DNA of 36,254 nt. Source: Actinomycetota bacterium. GTDB lineage: Bacteria > Actinomycetota > Acidimicrobiia > Acidimicrobiales > Acidimicrobilacustridaceae. The DNA lies in contig SYBH01000023.1 of assembly GCA_005787345.1 (NCBI GenBank), forward strand, positions 1 to 36,254, given 5' to 3'. Shown piece by piece: positions 30,335 to 36,254 of the stretch (position 1 is its first letter; the number at the start of each line of letters is the position of its first letter). The translations under genes and the position numbers were made by a program. The notes beneath the pieces were generated by a model. The model did not search any database. It was not told the DNA's origin and was given only the letters and a program-made list of their open reading frames with translations.

Positions 30335-32059
30335 ATGACGACGGCCGGGGACGCCCCCACCGTCGGTGCTTCACCGTTGCGCGTCCGCTGGCTGGGGACC
30401 GTTCCCTACGGCGAAGCCTCTGATCTGCAGCATTCGTTGTTTGAGCACGGCACCGATGACTGGTTGCTACTACTTGGACATCCCCACGTCTATACGCTCG
30501 GTTCGAACGCCGATCCGTCGAATGTTCTTATTGACCCAGCCTCTGTAGGGGCGGAATGTGTGCGCACCGACCGGGGCGGAGACGTCACCTATCACGGTCC
30601 TGGTCAACTCGTTGGCTATCCCGTGTTATCGGTTCCCGGGAAGCGTGGCGGGGGAATGGCCGACACGGTTGCCTACGTGCGGTCGGTTGAGGAACTCGTA
30701 ATCGGCGCACTGAACGATCTTGGACTCAACGACGTCGGTCGCCTTGAGCAGTACCCGGGTGTTTGGGTTGCTCCTGAATCTGCGAACCCTCGCAAGATCG
30801 CAGCTATCGGCGTTCGCCTGACTCGGGGCCGCTCGATGCATGGCTTCGCTATCAATGTCGACCCCGACATGTCGATGTTCACGCACATTGTCCCGTGCGG
30901 AATCGCCGATAAATCTGTGACCTCACTCGCTCAGGAAGGCATCGACGCGTCGATGGCCGAGGTTGCCGATGCAGTTATAGCTCGTGCAACTGCGTTGTGG
31001 GCCGCCAACCGAGTTGTTGATCGGGCCGACATCATTCGTCGTTCGACTGAAGGCGATGACGATCTTTCCCCATTTAGTCGAGGCGCCGGAGCTGGTGAGC
31101 CGGTAAAGACAGGTGCTGATCATCGTGCTTGTCCGTCGTTGCGTCTCAAGGGTCGACTGGCCGAAGCCGGAGTCGCTGACGGTATTGATGTCATGGAACG
31201 CAAACCCGATTGGATGCGCGCCAAAGTAAACATTGGCGGGAAACCGCTTGAGTTGAAGAAGACACTGCGAGATCTTCAACTGGTCACGGTGTGCGAGGAA
31301 GCCGGATGTCCGAACCTTTCTGAATGCTGGTCCGATGGCACCGCGACCTTCATGATTAACGGCGAACGCTGCACCCGAAAGTGCGGGTTCTGCCTCATCG
31401 ATACGCGTCTTCCAGAAGCACTTGATCCTCAGGAACCAGCGCGGGTTGCAGAAGCAGTGGCGCGAATGGAACTCGACTTCGCCGTCGTAACGACTGTTGC
31501 TCGTGACGATCTTCCCGACGAAGGCGCCGGAGCAATGGCCGATACGGTCAGAGCGATTCGCGAGCGAGTGCCGGGTGTGCAGGTTGAAGTTCTGATTTCT
31601 GATTGTCGTGGTCAGGCTGCGGCGCTTGATCTCATTTTCGAGAGTCGGCCCGATGTGCTCAATCACAATGTTGAAACGGTGCCGCGCCTTCAACGGGCGG
31701 TTCGGCCTTCTGCCGGTTATGCGCGATCACTTGCGGTGTTGTCTCGAGCAAAGCGAGCAGGTCTCCTTACGAAGTCGGGGCTCGTTGTAGGAATGGGCGA
31801 GACCGATGAGGAAATTGCTTCGGTGCTTGCTGATCTTGCGGGCATCGGCGTTTCCATCGTCACCATTGGTCAATACTTGCGCCCCACATCAACGCACTTG
31901 CCCGTCGATCGTTGGGTGACTCCGGAGCAGTTCGCGTCCTATGCCGTGTTGGGTGAGGCACTTGGTATCGATCATGTCGAGTCGAGCCCGCTCACTCGTT
32001 CAAGCTTCCATGCAAAACAAGCAGCAGCTGGCTCTTCCGTGCCAGTCACAATCGACTGA
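30335..32059 (+). CDS. lipBA: Octanoyltransferase-lipoyl synthase fusion (LipB-LipA)
   Basis: One 574-residue frame encodes both steps of de novo lipoylation. Residues about 14-230 are LipB, which moves octanoate from ACP to the target lysine: RTDRGGDVTYHGPGQLVGYP, Lys154 in RKIAAIG and the acyl-accepting Cys188 in HIVPCGI. After a linker (about 231-285) residues about 286-574 are LipA, the radical SAM enzyme that inserts two sulfurs: auxiliary-cluster cysteines 320, 325 and 331 (CEEAGCPNLSEC), the radical SAM CxxxCxxC at 346, 350 and 353 (CTRKCGFC), and the final RSSF that replaces the usual RSSY. ATG 30335 has GGAG at eight bases. The linker has no stop or frameshift; Met287 (31193) is an internal candidate start without a ribosome-binding site. 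Confidence 0.94.
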   Translation: MTTAGDAPTVGASPLRVRWLGTVPYGEASDLQHSLFEHGTDDWLLLLGHPHVYTLGSNADPSNVLIDPASVGAECVRTDRGGDVTYHGPGQLVGYPVLSVPGKRGGGMADTVAYVRSVEELVIGALNDLGLNDVGRLEQYPGVWVAPESANPRKIAAIGVRLTRGRSMHGFAINVDPDMSMFTHIVPCGIADKSVTSLAQEGIDASMAEVADAVIARATALWAANRVVDRADIIRRSTEGDDDLSPFSRGAGAGEPVKTGADHRACPSLRLKGRLAEAGVADGIDVMERKPDWMRAKVNIGGKPLELKKTLRDLQLVTVCEEAGCPNLSECWSDGTATFMINGERCTRKCGFCLIDTRLPEALDPQEPARVAEAVARMELDFAVVTTVARDDLPDEGAGAMADTVRAIRERVPGVQVEVLISDCRGQAAALDLIFESRPDVLNHNVETVPRLQRAVRPSAGYARSLAVLSRAKRAGLLTKSGLVVGMGETDEEIASVLADLAGIGVSIVTIGQYLRPTSTHLPVDRWVTPEQFASYAVLGEALGIDHVESSPLTRSSFHAKQAAAGSSVPVTID

Positions 32060-32063
32060 CCGG

Positions 32064-32069
32064 TAACCT
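32064..32069 (+). promoter_or_regulatory. -10 element (TAACCT), leaderless promoter of the M24 peptidase
   Basis: TAACCT ends six bases before ATG 32076, five bases after the lipBA stop, with no Shine-Dalgarno sequence. Confidence 0.55.
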
Positions 32070-32075
32070 CACACA

Positions 32076-33182
32076 ATGCTCAGCGAACGCATCGACAGAG
32101 TCCGATCAGCGATGGCTGATCAGGGAATTGACGTCTGCTTGCTTTCTGTCGGTCCCGACTTGCCGTGGCTTACGGGCTACGAAGCAATGCCGCTCGAACG
32201 GCTCACAATGCTTGTCGTTCCAGCTGAGGCAGACGCAACTCTGGTGGTACCGGCTCTCGAAGTTGCCCGTGTCGTTCCCCGAGACGAACTCTTTTCGATC
32301 CACCCATGGGGCGAAACCGACAACCCGATCACGATCGTTTCTGACCTCATTGGCTCCTCGGCAAACGCCGCGATTGGCGAACGCACATGGGCTCGATTCC
32401 TTGTTGAGCTTCAGTATGCACGTCCCGATCTGACCTTTACGACGACAGCACCGGTCATTGGTCCGCTCCGTGCAGTGAAAGATGCCGCAGAGGTGGTTGC
32501 ATTGCGTACTGCTGCCGCAGCAGTCGATCGCATCGCTGCACAACTCCAAGCCGGCGAAATTCCACTTATCGGCCGCACCGAGGCAGAGGTCTCTGCCGAT
32601 CTCGGTCGACGAATTCTTTCTGAAGGCCATCACCGTGTGAACTTCGCGATTGTTGCGGCGGGAGAGAACGCCGCAAGCCCTCATCACGAGCCAGGTTCCC
32701 GAGTGATTGGTCCTAACGAAGTCGTTCTTTGTGACTTCGGCGGAACCATGGCCGACGCAGATGGTGTTGGGTATTGCTCCGATATCACTCGATGCGTTGT
32801 CACGGGAACTCCAACTTCTCGAATGACCGAGGTCTACGGCCATTTGCGTAAGGCTGAAGCTGTCGGACTTGCCGCTGGTGGTCCGGGCATTCCTGCTGAA
32901 GATGTTGATACGGCAACGCGGTCGATCATCGACGCTGCCGGTTTTGGCCAATGGTTCATGCACCGAACCGGACATGGCATCGGGGTGGAAGAACATGAGG
33001 ACCCCTACATTGTTCTTGGGAATCTGAAGCCACTCGAAGTGGGGAATGCCTACTCGGTCGAGCCCGGCATTTACCTTCCCGGCGAGTTTGGTTTCCGGCT
33101 CGAAGACATTGTGGTGGTAACTGAATTTGGGGCCGAGTCGATTACGAACGCCGAACGGTCATTGGTGTCTGTTGAAGCATGA
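32076..33182 (+). CDS. M24 family Xaa-Pro peptidase (aminopeptidase P/prolidase-like)
   Basis: A 368-residue cytoplasmic metallopeptidase of the pita-bread fold that cleaves bonds before or after proline. The N-terminal creatinase-like domain (about 1-130, with WLTGYEAMPLERLTMLVVP) precedes the catalytic domain. The five dimetal ligands are present: Asp in CDFGGTMADADG, Asp in CSDITR, His in HRTGHGIG, Glu in SVEPGIY and Glu in RLEDIV. Whether it is an aminopeptidase P or a dipeptidase cannot be told from sequence. Its start is fixed by the leaderless -10. It is followed after 15 bases by an unknown membrane protein. Confidence 0.92.
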   Translation: MLSERIDRVRSAMADQGIDVCLLSVGPDLPWLTGYEAMPLERLTMLVVPAEADATLVVPALEVARVVPRDELFSIHPWGETDNPITIVSDLIGSSANAAIGERTWARFLVELQYARPDLTFTTTAPVIGPLRAVKDAAEVVALRTAAAAVDRIAAQLQAGEIPLIGRTEAEVSADLGRRILSEGHHRVNFAIVAAGENAASPHHEPGSRVIGPNEVVLCDFGGTMADADGVGYCSDITRCVVTGTPTSRMTEVYGHLRKAEAVGLAAGGPGIPAEDVDTATRSIIDAAGFGQWFMHRTGHGIGVEEHEDPYIVLGNLKPLEVGNAYSVEPGIYLPGEFGFRLEDIVVVTEFGAESITNAERSLVSVEA

Positions 33183-33197
33183 CAAAGTGGCAGTCCG

Positions 33198-34061
33198 ATG
33201 ATTGATTTCGATGCCGCCTCGCTCTTATTGCAGTGGGCTGCTGGCGGTCTGCTTTTCTTGTGGGTGACGACGCGGCGTCGTGAAGTTTCACTTGGCTATG
33301 GCTGGCTTATGCGTGGCACGTACCTGCTGATGGCAGGCGGGGCCGCCTATATCGGCATCTTTGTCATTGAGCCCATGGCGGGTCGTGACATTGCTTCGGT
33401 TGGTGTGGTTTTGGCCGCGGGATACGCGCTTGCGTCCTCAATCGTTCGCCGCAAGGCCGGGGTTTCCGGTCAGGTTGCGTTGGCAGAGTCTCGTTCCGAG
33501 CGCGTTGCTGCAATGACCGGGATTGAACGAGAGGCTGCGCAAAAAGACACGAAGGTTCGTGAGTTCGATCCTCGTCTTGATCTCATCGCTCCGGTCATCG
33601 GTTTCGTGGGAGTGGTTGCTGCTGGTCTTGAAGCAGGTGGACCAGCCTGGCTTGCAGTTGCTCGGTTCGTTGTCGGAGCAATGTTCTTGGGTGCAGTTAC
33701 CGATGCGATGTTGCTTGGTCATTGGTATCTCGTGCAGCCGGGTCTGGCTCGAGGCGCGCTTCTTGAACTCGTGTACTGGACGGGTTGGTTGTGGGTTCCC
33801 GAAGTGATCCTGCTGCTTGTCCCAACCGGAATGATCTCGGCCATCAACGGCACCATTGACGACGGCTACAACGGCTTGCTCACCTGGTTCTGGGTGATGT
33901 GCACGGTCACGACGATCGGCTTGATCATCACGACACGACTCGCCTTGAAAGAGCGCTCGTATTCAGCCGTGATGGCGGCAACGGGATTGCTGTATCTCGC
34001 AATCCTCACGGCGTTTGGTATTGACTTGGTGGCTCGGGCGCTGCTCTCTTCAGCCAACTAA
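33198..34061 (+). CDS. Unknown polytopic membrane protein (about seven helices)
   Basis: A 287-residue protein with hydrophobic segments near 5-22, 37-57, 63-83, 128-150, 155-175, 195-213, 225-248 and 258-282, and one soluble loop (about 84-127) rich in charges (SRSERVAAMTGIEREAAQKDTK). The stretch TDAMLLGHWYLVQPGLARGALLELVYWTG joins two helices and includes a His-Trp-Tyr set that might bind a metal or haem. I do not recognise a named family. ATG 33198 has no clear ribosome-binding site, so it is probably read through from the peptidase. It ends three bases before the convergent metH gene. Confidence 0.8.
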   Translation: MIDFDAASLLLQWAAGGLLFLWVTTRRREVSLGYGWLMRGTYLLMAGGAAYIGIFVIEPMAGRDIASVGVVLAAGYALASSIVRRKAGVSGQVALAESRSERVAAMTGIEREAAQKDTKVREFDPRLDLIAPVIGFVGVVAAGLEAGGPAWLAVARFVVGAMFLGAVTDAMLLGHWYLVQPGLARGALLELVYWTGWLWVPEVILLLVPTGMISAINGTIDDGYNGLLTWFWVMCTVTTIGLIITTRLALKERSYSAVMAATGLLYLAILTAFGIDLVARALLSSAN

Positions 34062-34064
34062 CGC

Positions 34065-36254
34065 TCAACGAGCGACGAAATACTTGGCCTGAGGGTGATG
34101 GCAGATCAGCGCTGAGGTTGTTTGTTCAGGCTGGTACTGGAAGCCGGTCTCCTCGTTGACCTCGATGCCGATACGGCCAGCATCGAGAATCTGAGCAACT
34201 CGCTCATTGTCTTCGAGGTCAGGACATGCGGGGTAGCCCCACGAGTAACGACCGCCGCGGTATTGCTGACGGAAGAGTCCAGCGAGCGACGGGCCATCGT
34301 CTTGGGCGAAGCCCCAGTCCTCGCGCATGCGGCGATGCCAATACTCAGCAAGAGCTTCGGCCATTTCGACTCCGAGACCATGCACCATGAGGTACTCCTG
34401 GTATCGGTTCTCCTCAAACAACTTGGCCGCAACATCGCTCACGCGCTGACCCATCGTGACGATGTGGAACGCCGCGTAGTCGATCTCGCCCGAATCAATT
34501 GGGCGAAAGAAATCGGCAATACACATGAACGGCGCGGCCTGCTGGCGCGGATAATGGAAACGGGTGAGTTCTTCTGACCGAGTCGCGTCGGTCCAGACCA
34601 CGAGGTCGTCGCCATCGCTGTTAACTGCGAAGTAGCCGTAGACCACCTGGGGAATCAGCATGTCGGCAGCCTTCGCCTCGGCAAGCTGCGATCGAAGCAT
34701 CGAACGAATGCGGTCTTTGAACTCTCCGTCGGTCTCGGTAAGCCCGTCGGTTGTTTCGGGACGGAACTGCCACTGGTTACGGAACAACGCGGTTTCATTG
34801 ATATAGGCAGCGATGTCGTCGATGGGGATTCCTTTGACGACTTTCGTGCCGAGGAACGGGGGAGTGAAGACCTCGTTGTCGGCAGCGACATCAGGCGAGC
34901 GTGGCGGAAGGTCCTCGGCTGGGGTAACGGTCTTGGTTCCCGAACGAGCCGGCACGGTGCTTTCGCTGGGAACTCGACCCCAGTCAGCATCATCGGGTTC
35001 GGTGCCGCGTTTGATGTCGCCAAGACGATCCATGACACGTAGGCCCTCAAAGGCGTCCTTACCGTAGAACAAGCGACCTTCGTAAACCTCGCGGAGGTCA
35101 CGTTCTACGTAACTGCGAGTGAGTGCAGCGCCGCCAAGCATCACGGGGATGTTGGAGAGGTTGCGAGTATTCAGTTCTTCGAGGTTCTCGCGCATGATGA
35201 GAGTGGACTTCACAAGAAGTCCGCTCATTCCGATTGCGTCGGCATTCACTTCAACAGCCTTCTCGATCATTTCGGCAATCGAAATCTTGATACCGAGGTT
35301 GATGACTTCGTAGCCGTTGTTGGTGAGGATGATGTCGACAAGGTTCTTTCCGATGTCGTGAACATCGCCCTTTACGGTGGCGAGGACGATTCGGCCTTTC
35401 CCGCCGTCGTCGGCCTTCTCCATAAATTGTTCGAGATGGGCGACAGCTGTCTTCATTGTTTCTGCCGATTGCAGAACAAAGGGAAGCTGCATTTCGCCGG
35501 TGGCGAAGAGTTCCCCGACGACTTTCATGCCAGCAAGGAGAACGTCGTTAATGATGAAGAGGGGCTCTAGCCCCTGCGCCCGGGCACGATCAAGATCATC
35601 TTCAAGGCCTTCGCGCTCACCATCGATGATTCGTTGACTCAGAATCTTTTCGATGGTCCAGTCAGTTCGGTCTTCTCGGACAACCTCTGTTGCCTGGACA
35701 TCAGCAAAGATGTCAAGAAGCTTCGTGAGCGGGTCGTAGCCCTCGCTCCGGCGGTCGTAGATGAGATCAAGGCTGACTGCACGCTGCTCTTCTGGGATTT
35801 TGTTGAGCGGCATGATTCGCGCTGCATGCACGATTGCTGAATCGAGTCCGGCTTTGACGCATTCGGCGAGAAACACCGAATTGAGTACATGGCGAGCGGC
35901 TGGCTTGAGACCGAAGGAAACATTCGAAACGCCCAGTGTTGTGAATACGCCGGGGAGTTCGGTCTTGATTCGCTTGATCGCCTCAATCGTGGCGATCGCG
36001 TCGCCGCGCAAGTCGTCATCTCCAGTTGACAGCGGGAACGTCAGCGCATCGAAAATCAGATCGCTGGGTTCGAGTCCGTAACGGTTCACCGCAAGATCGT
36101 GAATGCGATGCGCGATGCGCAACTTCCATTCGATGTCTCGAGCTTGGCCTTCTTCGTCAATGAGGAGACAGACGATTGCGGCGCCATATTCGGCAGCCAA
36201 CTTCATGACACGATCGAGCCGGCTTCCTTCGGCTTCGCCGTCTTCGAGGTTGGC
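34065..36254 (-). CDS. metH: Cobalamin-dependent methionine synthase MetH, C-terminal 729 residues (5' end beyond window)
   Basis: MetH methylates homocysteine from methyltetrahydrofolate through cobalamin. The frame is open to base 36254 (it begins NLEDGEAEGSRLDRVMKL, a mid-protein block), so the homocysteine domain and part of the folate domain lie outside. Present are the end of the folate domain (DALTFPLSTGDD, GVSNVSFGLKP), the cobalamin cap, the cobalamin domain with GDVHDIGKN, whose His (codon 35358-35360) is the lower cobalt ligand, GMSGLLVKSTLIM, and the reactivation domain with RGGRYSWGYPACPDL. A Ser/Thr/Pro-rich linker (VPSESTVPARSGTKTVTP) joins the last two. It shows that the organism uses vitamin B12. 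Confidence 0.97.
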   Translation of the reverse strand, partial: ANLEDGEAEGSRLDRVMKLAAEYGAAIVCLLIDEEGQARDIEWKLRIAHRIHDLAVNRYGLEPSDLIFDALTFPLSTGDDDLRGDAIATIEAIKRIKTELPGVFTTLGVSNVSFGLKPAARHVLNSVFLAECVKAGLDSAIVHAARIMPLNKIPEEQRAVSLDLIYDRRSEGYDPLTKLLDIFADVQATEVVREDRTDWTIEKILSQRIIDGEREGLEDDLDRARAQGLEPLFIINDVLLAGMKVVGELFATGEMQLPFVLQSAETMKTAVAHLEQFMEKADDGGKGRIVLATVKGDVHDIGKNLVDIILTNNGYEVINLGIKISIAEMIEKAVEVNADAIGMSGLLVKSTLIMRENLEELNTRNLSNIPVMLGGAALTRSYVERDLREVYEGRLFYGKDAFEGLRVMDRLGDIKRGTEPDDADWGRVPSESTVPARSGTKTVTPAEDLPPRSPDVAADNEVFTPPFLGTKVVKGIPIDDIAAYINETALFRNQWQFRPETTDGLTETDGEFKDRIRSMLRSQLAEAKAADMLIPQVVYGYFAVNSDGDDLVVWTDATRSEELTRFHYPRQQAAPFMCIADFFRPIDSGEIDYAAFHIVTMGQRVSDVAAKLFEENRYQEYLMVHGLGVEMAEALAEYWHRRMREDWGFAQDDGPSLAGLFRQQYRGGRYSWGYPACPDLEDNERVAQILDAGRIGIEVNEETGFQYQPEQTTSALICHHPQAKYFVAR

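Noticed and set aside
31025-31193. Separate lipB and lipA genes disguised by a missed stop, with lipA starting at ATG 31193
   Set aside because: The frame is continuous through the linker and the ATG at 31193 has neither a Shine-Dalgarno sequence nor a -10 element at leaderless distance. A fusion is the simpler reading.

Overview
The window looks like a chromosomal core region of an actinobacterium, most probably of the class Acidimicrobiia (Ilumatobacter-like lineages). The case rests on gene content: a mycothiol ligase (mshC), an F420:NADP oxidoreductase, an InhA-type enoyl reductase, a phosphatidylinositol phosphate synthase/acyltransferase/PimA set, frequent GTG starts, moderately high GC, and many genes whose start codon lies only 6-8 bases after a TANNNT -10 element, which is the layout of leaderless transcripts. 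The class assignment is inference; the phylum assignment is well supported. I saw no rRNA, tRNA, CRISPR, insertion sequence, phage or other mobile element, so this is vertically inherited housekeeping DNA rather than an accessory island.

Layout. Bases 1-573 hold the 5' part of nadA (minus). From 755 to 10741 everything runs on plus: uvrC, a SAM methyltransferase and rapZ; then gap-pgk-tpiA-secG (lower glycolysis plus a Sec translocon subunit); then a lone ABC ATPase and two CNNM/HlyC-type membrane proteins. fabI/inhA (minus) converges on these and is divergent from an F420-reductase gene coupled to mshC. thrS and a HIT-family hydrolase follow, then two unrecognised genes, then the phosphatidylinositol mannoside genes pgsA-patA-pimA, a degenerate M48 (HtpX-like) protein and a DUF3048 protein, then pdxS-pdxT-yebC. 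From memory, the order thrS-HIT-pgsA-patA-pimA-pdxS-pdxT-yebC is also that of Mycobacterium. A peroxiredoxin follows, convergent with and overlapping a minus-strand operon of rsgA, an SRPBCC protein and a TIGR01777-type SDR. After a 316-base spacer with a possible 30-residue membrane peptide come lpdA, an E2 acyltransferase, and one gene that fuses LipB to LipA; then a proline peptidase, an unknown seven-helix membrane protein, and the C-terminal part of metH (minus) running off the end.

How the genes work together. lpdA, E2 and the LipB-LipA fusion form a lipoate cassette: the fusion makes the lipoyl group that the E2 carries and the E3 reoxidises. pgsA, patA and pimA are consecutive steps of phosphatidylinositol mannoside synthesis at the membrane. 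pdxS and pdxT form the glutamine-fed pyridoxal 5'-phosphate synthase. The F420 reductase and mshC link two actinobacterial redox cofactors in one transcript.

Most notable observations: the single-frame LipB-LipA fusion; an HtpX-like protein in the PIM locus that has lost its whole zinc site; a NadA with the catalytic tyrosine replaced by aspartate; a set of at least ten predicted leaderless promoters; stacked dyads before gap, where other Actinobacteria usually carry yvcK and whiA; and an RsgA whose G4 motif lacks its aspartate. No wholly new multigene system is evident.
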